Assembly (NCBI RefSeq): GCF_001005085.2
Contig: NZ_LBMU02000010.1
Coordinates: 24,495-88,494 of the forward strand
Origin: Streptomyces humi
GTDB lineage: Bacteria > Actinomycetota > Actinomycetes > Streptomycetales > Streptomycetaceae
Direction of reading: 5' to 3'
Length of the DNA stretch: 64,000 nt
The translations under genes and the position numbers were made by a program. Below, piece by piece: positions 25,193 through 32,996 of the stretch. The notes below the pieces were generated by a model that was not told the DNA's origin, did not search any database, and worked only from the letters and a program-made list of their open reading frames with translations. How positions within the stretch are numbered: the stretch's first letter is position 1; every line of letters begins with the position of its first letter.

Positions 25193-26605
25193 TCAGCCCC
25201 TGTCGCCGCCGCACCTCGGCCCGGCGAGCCTGCCCTGCCGGGCCGTTCGCGCCGGCGGGGACGGGTGGGTGCCGTCTCCGGCGACCGGCTGGAAGTAGTG
25301 GTCCAGGGCCCAGGCGGCCAGGCGGGCGCCGGCCCGGCAGCCGGCCACGTCCGCCGTGCGGGAGTGGACGCCGCCCCACACCCGGGCGTCGACGACGTCC
25401 CGGTCGAGATCGTCGGCGGACCCGTAGAACCGCGTGCTGCCGGTGACGTCGGAGGGGACGTGAAGGTCGATGTGCGAGGTGCCGAGGACGCCGGTCAGGG
25501 CGCGTGCCACGGCGGCGGCGACGGTGGTGTGGCCGGCGACGTAGTCCGGGTGCGGCGGGGTGACGAGCAGCGGCTCCCAGGCGGGGTCCGCCGTCGTCGC
25601 GGGGTTGCCGTCGGTGTCGGCGAGGCGGATGGCGGTGATCGGCCGCCAGGAGGCGTAGTGGAGCTTGGCGTCCCAGGCCGTGACGACGGCGTCGGTCGCG
25701 GACGCGTTCACCGCGGCGAACAGCCGGGCCGTCTCGGCGATGCCGAGCCGGTGCCGGGCGGCGTGGTCCCGTACGGCTGTCTGGACCTGTTCGACCAGGT
25801 TGCCGCTGAAGAAGAGGGCGGTCTCGGTCTGCCGCGCGCTCCGGCCCGAGCCGGTCTTCGCGCCCATCGCCTTCAGCTCCTGGAGGTCCCGGGCGTAGGC
25901 GGCCGAGGACAGGGCGGGGGGTCCGCCGGGGCGGAACTGCCGCGGGGAGGCGAGCAGGAGGGGGCGGAGCCCGGCGAGCCAGGTGTCGATGAAGGGCTGG
26001 AACGCGGGCGGGGTGGGCCGCCAGACCCCCGGTGCCGGGGCGGCGGTGAACGGAACGTCCGCGAACCGTCCGTCCCCTTCGCGGAGTTCGATGACGCGGG
26101 CGGCGGCGCGCCGTCCGTAGGCGACGCCGCGGTCCGTGGCCTGGCCGGCCGGCAGGGCGGCGAGCGTGTCCGCGTAGGCGGTGTCGAGCCGCGCGCCGAA
26201 GGCGGGGAAGCAGGTGAGCAGCACGTCGTGGGCCGCGGTGGCGGCGGCCGCCGCGGAGGAGGCCCTGGCCGGACCGCGCTCGTGCCACTTGTACAGGGCG
26301 TAGCCGCCCTCGATCCCCACCACGGCGTTGTACACCGCGACGGAGACGAACCCCTCCCAGACGGCCGCCTGCCCGGAGGGGCGGGGGCCCAGAGCGGCCT
26401 TGATCGTGTCGGTGGCGACGGCGTTCCAGTCGCGGACCACGGCTGCCGGGTCCGCCACGGCCCGGCTGTCCGCCGCGGCCCGGCTGTCCGCCGCGGGAGG
26501 GGGCGCCGCGGCGGTGAGCGTCACGAGGGCGGCGGCCGCGACGGCGCAGACGAATCCCCGGACACGAGAACTCGGCCGAACGGGAAGGGAGGGCTCTTGG
26601 TACAC
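25193..26605 (-). CDS. Secreted vanadium-dependent haloperoxidase-like protein
   Basis: 470 residues from GTG 26605, chosen for GAGG 5 nt upstream; an ATG at 26638 is the alternative. A signal peptide (VRGFVCAVAAAALVTLTAAAPPPA, cut in two here by its Ala run) exports it. The PAP2/vanadium haloperoxidase ligand set is recognisable: Lys314 and Arg321 in KLHYASWRPITAIR, His359 in PDYVAGHTT, Arg408 and His414 in RVWGGVHSRTADVAG. The Lys-Arg spacing of 7 and Arg-His spacing of 6 match fungal vanadium chloroperoxidase as I recall it (353/360, 490/496). Ala357 replaces the vanadate-binding Ser. It could be a haloperoxidase or a phosphatase of the same fold. No halogenated-product cluster is nearby. 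Confidence 0.85.
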   Translation of the reverse strand: MYQEPSLPVRPSSRVRGFVCAVAAAALVTLTAAAPPPAADSRAAADSRAVADPAAVVRDWNAVATDTIKAALGPRPSGQAAVWEGFVSVAVYNAVVGIEGGYALYKWHERGPARASSAAAAATAAHDVLLTCFPAFGARLDTAYADTLAALPAGQATDRGVAYGRRAAARVIELREGDGRFADVPFTAAPAPGVWRPTPPAFQPFIDTWLAGLRPLLLASPRQFRPGGPPALSSAAYARDLQELKAMGAKTGSGRSARQTETALFFSGNLVEQVQTAVRDHAARHRLGIAETARLFAAVNASATDAVVTAWDAKLHYASWRPITAIRLADTDGNPATTADPAWEPLLVTPPHPDYVAGHTTVAAAVARALTGVLGTSHIDLHVPSDVTGSTRFYGSADDLDRDVVDARVWGGVHSRTADVAGCRAGARLAAWALDHYFQPVAGDGTHPSPPARTARQGRLAGPRCGGDRG

Positions 26606-26714
26606 GTCGTCCTCACTGGAGTCGAGTGCCCAAGGCATAGCAACGCGCCACTCCACGATCAAGACAACCCGCCGCAAACCGGGCGGAAATGCCGGGCCGT
26701 CGCCCGCTCCGGAG

Positions 26715-27212
26715 TCAGGCCTCGCGGCGCTGCTCCTGGACCGTCTTCATCAGGTCGGCCAGGGCGGACTCGCTCTCGTCGTCGCGCCGGTCGTCGATCG
26801 CGGCGAGGGCGGCGGCCGCGGCGGCCCGCACCGGGTGGGGAAGACCGTCGGCGGCCGTGAGCCGGTAGGCGGCGTTACGGCGGGCCCGGCGCTCGGCGGA
26901 GTCCACCGCGTCGGGTCCCGACAACGGGAAGACGGCGGCCCGGTACGCCGATATCCCGAGCACCATCATGTCCGCGATCCCGTCGGCGTAGCCGAGCGCC
27001 GCCGCCCTGCCCTGGCCCTCCCGGATGGTCGCGATCATGTGCCGGCGGGACAGCACCGAACCCAGCGCTCCACCGCCTCCCAGGGAGAGGGCGCAGGCGA
27101 CCGCGAGGAACGGCCCGTCCCACACGTAGCCGGTGATCCCGCCGAGGACCGCGAGGGCGACGGTCCACGCCGCCGCGGTCCGGGCACTTATCCGCTCGGG
27201 TGTGGTGTCCAT
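26715..27212 (-). CDS. Two-helix membrane protein, unknown function
   Basis: 165 residues from ATG 27212. Two close membrane helices (AAAWTVALAVLGGITGYVW and GPFLAVACALSLGGGGALGS) form an N-terminal hairpin, followed by about 105 cytoplasmic helical residues with many Arg, Asp and Ala (RRARRNAAYRLTAADGL, AAIDDRRDDESESALADLMKTVQEQRREA). No known domain is recognised. It has its own start region and no tight coupling to either neighbour. Confidence 0.75.
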   Translation of the reverse strand: MDTTPERISARTAAAWTVALAVLGGITGYVWDGPFLAVACALSLGGGGALGSVLSRRHMIATIREGQGRAAALGYADGIADMMVLGISAYRAAVFPLSGPDAVDSAERRARRNAAYRLTAADGLPHPVRAAAAAALAAIDDRRDDESESALADLMKTVQEQRREA

Positions 27213-27248
27213 GGCGAGAGTGTGACAGCCGGCGGGGACGGCACCCGC

Positions 27249-27319
27249 GCCGGGTGGGCACCGCCCCGCCCCGACCCCGCCGTCCCGTCGGAGCCGGGTG
27301 GGCACCGCCCCGCCCCGAC
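27249..27319. repeat. 27-bp direct repeat pair before the two-helix membrane gene
   Basis: Two identical 27-bp copies at 27249-27275 and 27293-27319, separated by 17 bp, starting GCCGGGTGGGCACCGCC. They lie in the promoter region of the minus-strand membrane gene and after the msrA stop. Confidence 0.9.
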
Positions 27320-27346
27320 TCTCGCCGCCCCCTAGGTCGCCCCTGC

Positions 27347-27859
27347 TCAGCCCTGCGTGCGGGCGGGCAGGCGCCAGCCGGGGCGCGGGAAGTGGCAGGT
27401 GTAGCCGTTGGGGTAACGCTCCAGGTAGTCCTGGTGCTCGGGCTCGGCCTCCCAGAAGGGACCCACCGGCTCCACCTCGGTGACGACCTTGCCCGGCCAC
27501 AGTCCGGAGGCGTCCACGTCGGCGATGGTGTCCTCGGCGACCCGCTTCTGCTCGTCGTCCGTGTAGTAGATCGCCGAGCGGTAGCTGAGGCCGATGTCGT
27601 TGCCCTGGCGGTTCCTGGTGCTCGGGTCGTGGATCTGGAAGAAGAACTCCAGGATCGCGCGGTAGTCGGTCTGCTCGGGGTCGAAGTGGATCTCGATGGC
27701 CTCCGCGTGCGTGCCGTGGTTCCGGTACGTCGCGTTCGGCACGTCACCCCCGGTGTAGCCGACCCGGGTCGCGGTCACGCCCGGGAGCTTGCGGATCAGG
27801 TCCTGCATCCCCCAGAAGCATCCGCCCGCCAGCACGGCCCTCTGCGTCTGCGCAGCCAT
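27347..27859 (-). CDS. msrA: Peptide-methionine (S)-S-oxide reductase
   Basis: 170 residues from ATG 27859 (GGGAGG 8 nt upstream). It repairs methionine-S-sulfoxide in proteins using the nucleophile Cys14 in [10 protein letters not shown]. Family motifs [55 protein letters not shown] and [23 protein letters not shown] sequence (here [19 protein letters not shown]) are complete. Resolving Cys is probably the one in [11 protein letters not shown]. It is monocistronic. Confidence 0.96.
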   Translation of the reverse strand: MAAQTQRAVLAGGCFWGMQDLIRKLPGVTATRVGYTGGDVPNATYRNHGTHAEAIEIHFDPEQTDYRAILEFFFQIHDPSTRNRQGNDIGLSYRSAIYYTDDEQKRVAEDTIADVDASGLWPGKVVTEVEPVGPFWEAEPEHQDYLERYPNGYTCHFPRPGWRLPARTQG

Positions 27860-28047
27860 CGCGGCGCCTCCCATTTCTGTCAGCCGGTTCATAGGTCACC
27901 CGGGCCGGCCGGTCCGCCGTCTCGGCGTCGCCGGCTCCCGTGGCCACTGCTCTCAACGCTCGGGGGATCCGAGCGATTCCGCGCCCGCCCGACGGGGCCC
28001 TGCGGTACCGGGAAAATGGGTTGCCCCGGGTCGGGGCGGGGGGCTGA

Positions 28048-29166
28048 ATGGCGGGCATGGCCGACATCCATGGGTCGTACGACGAGTTGTTCGCCGCTGT
28101 GCCCCGGCTGCTGTCCGGGCTGCTGGACGACGGGGACGCGGGAGGTGCCGTCGCCGTCTTCGTGGACGGGGCGGCCGTGGTGGACGTGTGGGGCGGGTTC
28201 GCCGACGCCGCGCGGGTGCGGCCGTGGGAGCGGGACACGATCGTCAGCGTGTTCTCCGTGACCAAGACGATGACCGCGCTCTGCGCGCTCGTGCTGATCG
28301 ACCGGGGTGAGCTGGACCCGGATGCGCCGGTGGCCCGCTACTGGCCCGAGTTCGCCGCGGCCGGCAAGGAGAACGTGCTGGTACGGCATCTGTTGTCGCA
28401 CACCGCCGGGCTGCCCGACTGGGAGGGGCCGGTCGAGGAGCTGTACGACTGGACGGCCGCCACGGCGCGGCTCGCCGGCCAGGCCCCGCAGTGGGAGCCG
28501 GGGACCGCGGCCGGCTACCACTCGCTCACCCAGGGGTTCCTGGTGGGCGAGGTGGTGCGCCGGATCACCGGGCGGACCGTGGGCGGGTTCTTCGCCGCCG
28601 AGGTGGCCGGGCCGCTCGGCGCCGACTTCCATGTCGGGCTGGGGGCCGAGCACGACCGGCGGGTGGCGCTCACCGTGCCGCCGCCGGGGGCGGACGAGGA
28701 CTACACGGCCAGCGCGCCGGGCCGCGACGCGACGGCGCCCTCCACCGCCACCGCGCTCCGGGTCCGGGACGGCAACAGCCTGGCCTGGCGCCGGGCGCAG
28801 ATCCCCGCGGCCGGCGGCTTCGGCAACGCCCGATCGGTCGCCCTGGTCCAGTCCCTGCTCGCCTGCGGCGGAACGGTCGGCGGGGTGCGGGTGCTGTCCC
28901 CGGAGGGTTGTGCGCGGGCACGCGAGGTGCAGTTCGAGGGCGTGGACCGGATCCTCGGCATGCCGTGCAGGTACGGCCTCGGGTACGGCCTCTTCGGCAA
29001 CGCGCTCGGCTGGGGCGGCTGGGGCGGCGCCCTCGTCTGGGTCGACCCCGAGGAACGGCTGGCGATGGCCTACGTGACGAACCAGATGCGCGAGCCCGCC
29101 GCCGACAACCGCGGTATCGAACTGGTCATGGCCGCCCAGGACGGCCTCAAGGGGCTCCGCGCCTGA
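28048..29166 (+). CDS. Serine beta-lactamase-fold esterase (class C-like)
   Basis: 372 residues. SxxK nucleophile motif SVTK at 70-73 and YxS (Tyr157-His-Ser159 in GYHSLTQG) are those of EstB-like esterases and class C beta-lactamases. The third motif is not a canonical KTG (region GGWGGALVWVDP). There is no signal peptide, so the enzyme is cytoplasmic and more likely an esterase or transesterase (LovD-like) than a resistance enzyme. HLLSHTAGLPDW and GPLGADFHVGL are typical family signatures. ATG 28048 follows GGGGGG; a second ATG at 28057 is possible. It is probably monocistronic. Confidence 0.9.
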   Translation: MAGMADIHGSYDELFAAVPRLLSGLLDDGDAGGAVAVFVDGAAVVDVWGGFADAARVRPWERDTIVSVFSVTKTMTALCALVLIDRGELDPDAPVARYWPEFAAAGKENVLVRHLLSHTAGLPDWEGPVEELYDWTAATARLAGQAPQWEPGTAAGYHSLTQGFLVGEVVRRITGRTVGGFFAAEVAGPLGADFHVGLGAEHDRRVALTVPPPGADEDYTASAPGRDATAPSTATALRVRDGNSLAWRRAQIPAAGGFGNARSVALVQSLLACGGTVGGVRVLSPEGCARAREVQFEGVDRILGMPCRYGLGYGLFGNALGWGGWGGALVWVDPEERLAMAYVTNQMREPAADNRGIELVMAAQDGLKGLRA

Positions 29167-29185
29167 TCCGTCCCCGGCCCGTCGG

Positions 29186-29569
29186 TCAGCCGCCGCTGCC
29201 GTAGGGGCGGGTGAGGATCTCCAGCCGGTGGCCGTCGGGGTCGTCGAAGTAGGTGCCGCGACCGCCGTCGTTGTGGTTGATCTCGCCGGGGCGGCTGTGG
29301 TGCGGGTCGGCCCAGTAGCCGATGCCGGCCTCCCGGACCCGGCCGAAGATCGCGTCGAAGTCGTCCTCGGAGACCAGGAAGGCGTAGTGCTGCGGCGGGA
29401 TCTCGCCGGAACTGTCCATGTAGTCGAGGGTGACGCCGTTCGGCAGTGCGACGGGGACGAACGGACCGTATTCCGGGCTGACTTCGAGACCGAGGATGTC
29501 GGCGAGGAACCTCGCCGAGGCGTGCCTGTCGTGAGCGGCGACGATGGTGTGGTTCAGGTTCACGGTCAT
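29186..29569 (-). CDS. VOC-family (glyoxalase/dioxygenase-fold) protein
   Basis: 127 residues from ATG 29569 with GGAGGAGG upstream. Paired beta-alpha-beta-beta-beta modules: NLNHTIVAAHDRHASARFLADILGL opens the first, and HYAFLVSEDDFDAIFGRVREAGI then GRGTYFDDPDGHRLEILTRPYG closes the second. His4 or His in NHTIV, His in PPQHYAF and Glu in RLEILTRP are the usual metal ligands. The reaction is unknown; members include glyoxalases, ring-cleavage dioxygenases and resistance proteins. It is divergent from the siderophore-uptake operon and shares its iron-box region. Confidence 0.88.
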   Translation of the reverse strand: MTVNLNHTIVAAHDRHASARFLADILGLEVSPEYGPFVPVALPNGVTLDYMDSSGEIPPQHYAFLVSEDDFDAIFGRVREAGIGYWADPHHSRPGEINHNDGGRGTYFDDPDGHRLEILTRPYGSGG

Positions 29570-29609
29570 CGTGGGACCTCCTCCCGTCCAACGTACTCCC
29601 GGCACCGGT

Positions 29610-29628
29610 TAAGGTAAGGCTTGCCTTA
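29610..29628 (+). promoter_or_regulatory. Iron box (DmdR/IdeR/DtxR-type operator)
   Basis: TAAGGTAAGGCTTGCCTTA is a 19-bp near-perfect palindrome (one arm mismatch) that matches the DtxR-family consensus TTAGGTTAGGCTAACCTAA at 14 of 19 positions. It lies 23 bases before the GTG of the substrate-binding protein, where an Fe2+-loaded DmdR would block transcription in iron-replete cells. Confidence 0.88.
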
Positions 29629-29651
29629 GTCGATGATCGGGAGGGCCAGTC

Positions 29652-30707
29652 GTGCGTGCGTTGAGATCGAGGGCCGTCCTGGCCGTGTCCGCCGTGTCCG
29701 TGGTGGGCGCCCTGCTGGCCGGCTGCGGCTCCTCCGCCACCGGCGACAGGGCCGCCGCCCACGCCGACGGGTCCGTGAACAAGGTCGCCGGCGCCTCCGA
29801 GGGCCCCGCCGCCGCACCGAGCGCCCTCGCCGACGGCATGGGCTCCGACAACGCCACCGACGGCAACTTCCCGCGTACGGTCACCCACTTCGAGGGCAGC
29901 ACCACCATCGAGGCACGGCCGGAGCGGATCGCGGTGCTCAGCACCGGGCAGCTCGACGACCTGCTGTCCCTCGGCGTCGTGCCGGCCGCCGGCACCCGCG
30001 CCGAGAACGCCGGTCTGGTCCCCGACTACCTCGCCGACGCCTTCCCGCAGTACCGGCGGAAGCTCGCGGCGATGACCGACGCGGGCACCCGTCAGTCCCC
30101 CAACCTGGAGTCCCTGGCCGCCGCCAGGCCCGACCTGATCCTGGTCAACGACTCGCTCGGCGACCTCTACCCCCAGCTGTCGAAGATCGCGCCCACCGTG
30201 GTCACCGCGGGCCAGGGCATCAACTGGAAGCGCGACCTGCTGCTGGTCGGCGACGCCGTCGGCAAGGGGCAGCAGGCACGCGAACTCCTCGACGGCATCG
30301 TCCGCGGCGCGAAGGCGAGCGGGTCGGCCCTGAACGGCTCCGCCACCGTGTCGATGGTCCGCTTCACCCCCGACCGGACCCGGATGTTCGGCGTCTCCTC
30401 CTTCACCGGTTCCATCGCCGTCGACATGGGCCTCTCCCGCCCCGCGTCCCAGCGGTTCACCGCCATCTCGCAGGACATCAGCGCCGAGAAGGTCGACACC
30501 GCCGACGGCGACTGGATCTTCTACTCGGTACAGGGCGACCCCGCGAAGACGGACGCCGGGAGCACCCTGGCGGGGCCGCTGTGGAAGTCCATGAAGGCGG
30601 TGCGCGCCGGTCACGCCGTCCAGGTCGACGACGACCCCTGGTACCTCAACGCAGGTCCCACGGCCGCGCGACTGGTCGTACGACAGCTCGCCGAGCACCT
30701 CCGGTAA
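29652..30707 (+). CDS. Iron-siderophore ABC transporter, substrate-binding lipoprotein
   Basis: 351 residues. Signal peptide with lipobox LLAGC (lipid-modified Cys25) places it on the outer face of the membrane. The mature part is a FepB/FhuD-type binding protein: RIAVLSTGQLDDLLSLGVVPAAG opens lobe one, RQSPNLESLAAARPDLILVN is the typical family motif, and GPLWKSMKAVRAGHAVQVDDDPWYLNAGPTAARLVVRQL closes lobe two. The ligand is a ferric siderophore whose identity I cannot tell. GTG 29652 is first in an operon with two FecCD permeases and is controlled by the iron box at 29610-29628. Confidence 0.93.
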   Translation: MRALRSRAVLAVSAVSVVGALLAGCGSSATGDRAAAHADGSVNKVAGASEGPAAAPSALADGMGSDNATDGNFPRTVTHFEGSTTIEARPERIAVLSTGQLDDLLSLGVVPAAGTRAENAGLVPDYLADAFPQYRRKLAAMTDAGTRQSPNLESLAAARPDLILVNDSLGDLYPQLSKIAPTVVTAGQGINWKRDLLLVGDAVGKGQQARELLDGIVRGAKASGSALNGSATVSMVRFTPDRTRMFGVSSFTGSIAVDMGLSRPASQRFTAISQDISAEKVDTADGDWIFYSVQGDPAKTDAGSTLAGPLWKSMKAVRAGHAVQVDDDPWYLNAGPTAARLVVRQLAEHLR

Positions 30708-31700
30708 GTGCGCCGCGCCCTCGTCTGGCCGACGGCCGCCCTCGCGGTGGCCGTCGTCGCCGTGCTCAGCCTCGCCGTCGGCACCCGTGCCGTGCCGCCC
30801 GCCACCGTGTTCGACGCCCTGCTGCACGGCGGGACCTCACCCGACGCCCTGGTCGTACGGTCCCTGCGGCTCCCCCGCACCGGGATCGGCCTCACCGCGG
30901 GCGCCGCGCTCGGTCTCGCCGGGGCGGCCCTCCAGGCCGTCACCCGCAACCCGCTCGCCGACCCCGGCATCCTCGGACTGAGCCAGGGCGCGGCGGCGGG
31001 CGTGGTGCTCGCCATCGTCCTCGGGGGCTCCGCGTACGGCTTCGGGGCGTACGTCTGGTACGCCTTCACCGGCGCCGTCGTCGCCGCGTGCCTGGTGTAC
31101 GGCGTCGCCGCGCGCGGCCGGGGCGGGGCGTCGCCCGTGAAGCTGGCGCTCGCCGGCACCGCCCTGTCCGCGATGACCGCGGGCGCCACGACGGTGGTCC
31201 TCACCTCCAGCTCGGCGACCCTCGACCAGTTCCGGTTCTGGCAGGTGGGGGCGCTCAGCGGCCGGGACGCCGGGACGGTCGTACGGATGCTGCCGTTCCT
31301 GGCGGCGGGCGCCGTACTGGTCCTGTCGTGCGCACGCGGTCTCGACGCGCTGGCCCTGGGCGACGAGACGGCCCGCGCGCTCGGGCACCGGGTGCATGTG
31401 GTCCGGGGGTGTGCGGCGCTGGGCGCGACCCTGCTGACCGCGTCCGCGGTGGCGGCGGCCGGACCGATCGCGTTCGTCGGACTGGTCGTGCCGCATCTGG
31501 CGCGACGGGTGGTGCGGGGCGGCGGGAACGTACGGATCCTGCCGCTGTCGGCGCTGCTGGGGGCGGGGCTGCTGGTGGGGGCCGACGTGGTGGGCCGGGT
31601 GGTGCGGGCCCCTGCGGAGGTGCCGGCGGGTGTGATGACGGCGTTGGTGGGGGTGCCGGTGCTGGTGGGCCTGGTACGGAGGAAAGGTACTGCGACATGA
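30708..31700 (+). CDS. FecCD-family siderophore permease 1
   Basis: 330 residues, the normal length, with about nine membrane helices. The GTG start directly follows the TAA of the binding-protein gene. Family motifs are clear: RLPRTGIGLTAGAALGLAGA, LQAVTRNPLADPGILGLSQGAA, the ATPase-coupling loop around LGDETARALGH, and GPIAFVGLVVPHLARRVV near the C-terminus. It heterodimerises with the next permease to form the membrane channel. The stop overlaps the next ATG by four bases. Confidence 0.95.
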   Translation: MRRALVWPTAALAVAVVAVLSLAVGTRAVPPATVFDALLHGGTSPDALVVRSLRLPRTGIGLTAGAALGLAGAALQAVTRNPLADPGILGLSQGAAAGVVLAIVLGGSAYGFGAYVWYAFTGAVVAACLVYGVAARGRGGASPVKLALAGTALSAMTAGATTVVLTSSSATLDQFRFWQVGALSGRDAGTVVRMLPFLAAGAVLVLSCARGLDALALGDETARALGHRVHVVRGCAALGATLLTASAVAAAGPIAFVGLVVPHLARRVVRGGGNVRILPLSALLGAGLLVGADVVGRVVRAPAEVPAGVMTALVGVPVLVGLVRRKGTAT

Positions 31701-32995
31701 GGCGTACCCGGAGTGAGGGCTGGGGCCGGGGTTTCGCTCACCGGCGCTCGCCGGGTGCCGCTGCGCCCACCCTCCCCCACTCTCGGCTTCGTTCGAGCGG
31801 CGGGACCCCCATCGCCCCAGCGGCACGACTGCCCGCAGCTGGGATGAGTGACAAGAGCGCGGGCGGCTGGGACGAAACGGCCGGACAGCGTCCCGTCAGG
31901 GGCGCGGGGAACGGCGCGCCCAGCCCCCACCAGCCCGCAGAGACAACCGCGCTCCACCCCCACCGGCCCGCCGGGACATACGCGCTCCGCCCCCACCCCC
32001 GCTTCTCCCTCCTCCTCCACAGACGGTCGGTGATCGTCGCCCTCGGGCTGCTCGCCCTCCTCGCAGCCGCCCTGACCGCCTCCGCCTGCCTCGGTCAGAC
32101 CTACGTCCCGCCCCTCGACGTCTGGCGCACCCTCCGCGGCGACCCCACCCCGTACGCCCTGGTCGTCGGCGAACTGCGCGTGCCCCGCGCAGCGGTCGGC
32201 GCCCTCGTCGGCGTGGCCCTCGGCCTCGCCGGGGCCCTCGTGCAGACCGTCACCCGGAACCCGCTGGCAAGCCCGGATGTCATCGGCGTGGGGCACGGCG
32301 CCGCCGCCGCGACCGTGCTCGCCCTGGCCACCGGCGTCACCGCGGCCCCCGCCGCGATGCCCCTCGTGGCCGTCGGCGGGGGCCTGGCCGCCGCCGCCCT
32401 CGTGTACGCGCTGGCCTGGCGCCACGGCATGCGGCCCGCCCGCTTCGTGCTCACCGGTGTCGGTGTCGGCGTCGCGCTGTCCGCCGTCGTCCAGCTGTAT
32501 CTCACCGACAGTGAGCTGGACGCGGCCGAGCAGGTCAAGCTGTGGCTGACCGGCAGCCTGAACGGCCGCGGCTGGGACCAGGCCGGCCCGCTCGCCGTCG
32601 TCCTGCTGCTCACCCTGCCGGGACTGGTGTGGGCGGCCCGGGCCGCGCGCCCCCTGGGGCTGGACCCCGACACTGCCGCCGCCCTCGGTCTGCGGGTCGG
32701 CCGCGCCCGCCTCGGCCTCACGCTCCTCGGCGTCGTGCTCGCCGCCACCGCCACCGGCGCCGCCGGGCCGATCGGGTTCGTCGCGCTGACCGCGCCCCAG
32801 CTGGCCAGGCGGCTGACCCGCACCCCGCAGCTCCCGCTGGTCTGCTCGGCGCTGACGGGCGCGGTCGTGCTGGTGACCGCCGACCTGGCGGCCCGCACCC
32901 TGGTCCCTCCGCTGGAGATCCCGGTGGGTGCGCTGACCTCCCTGGTCGGCGGTCCCTATCTGCTGTACCTGCTGGGCCGCGGGCGGGCGCGCTGA
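31697..32995 (+). CDS. FecCD-family siderophore permease 2 with repeat-derived N-terminal extension
   Basis: 432 residues if read from ATG 31697 (ATGA overlap with permease 1). The true FecCD core starts near residue 110 (SVIVALGLLALLAAALTASA) and is normal: LRVPRAAVGALVGVALGLAG, LVQTVTRNPLASPDVIGVGHGA, LGLDPDTAAALGLRVG and GPIGFVALTAPQLARRL. The first 110 residues are Arg/Pro/Ala-rich, hydrophilic and not homologous to permeases. They are encoded by an interspersed intergenic repeat (31736-31947) that happens to stay open in this frame. An internal ATG at 31844 would give a shorter but still extended protein. Either the extension is tolerated, or initiation occurs further inside. No ATPase gene follows: the next gene is on the opposite strand. 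Confidence 0.85.
   Translation: MRRTRSEGWGRGFAHRRSPGAAAPTLPHSRLRSSGGTPIAPAARLPAAGMSDKSAGGWDETAGQRPVRGAGNGAPSPHQPAETTALHPHRPAGTYALRPHPRFSLLLHRRSVIVALGLLALLAAALTASACLGQTYVPPLDVWRTLRGDPTPYALVVGELRVPRAAVGALVGVALGLAGALVQTVTRNPLASPDVIGVGHGAAAATVLALATGVTAAPAAMPLVAVGGGLAAAALVYALAWRHGMRPARFVLTGVGVGVALSAVVQLYLTDSELDAAEQVKLWLTGSLNGRGWDQAGPLAVVLLLTLPGLVWAARAARPLGLDPDTAAALGLRVGRARLGLTLLGVVLAATATGAAGPIGFVALTAPQLARRLTRTPQLPLVCSALTGAVVLVTADLAARTLVPPLEIPVGALTSLVGGPYLLYLLGRGRAR
31736..31947 (+). repeat. Interspersed Streptomyces repeat, copy inside permease ORF
   Basis: This DNA is the reverse complement of the element at 39488-39660, with few substitutions over the shared blocks (GCTCACCGGCGCT..., CCCCCACTCTCGGCTTCG, GACCCCCATCGCCCCAGCGG, GCACGACTGCCCGC). 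It has one extra internal segment of about 50 bp. The translated peptide SRLRSSGGTPIAPAARL occurs in a spurious frame of the other copy too, confirming it is repeat DNA. Confidence 0.85.
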
Positions 32996-32996
32996 C

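Noticed and set aside
28048..29166. Beta-lactamase conferring resistance
   Set aside because: No signal peptide and no canonical KTG box; the esterase branch of the same fold fits better.
29633..31696. Long plus-strand frame joined upstream of permease 2
   Set aside because: It lies out of frame inside the binding-protein and permease-1 genes. Only the part after ATG 31697 is credible.
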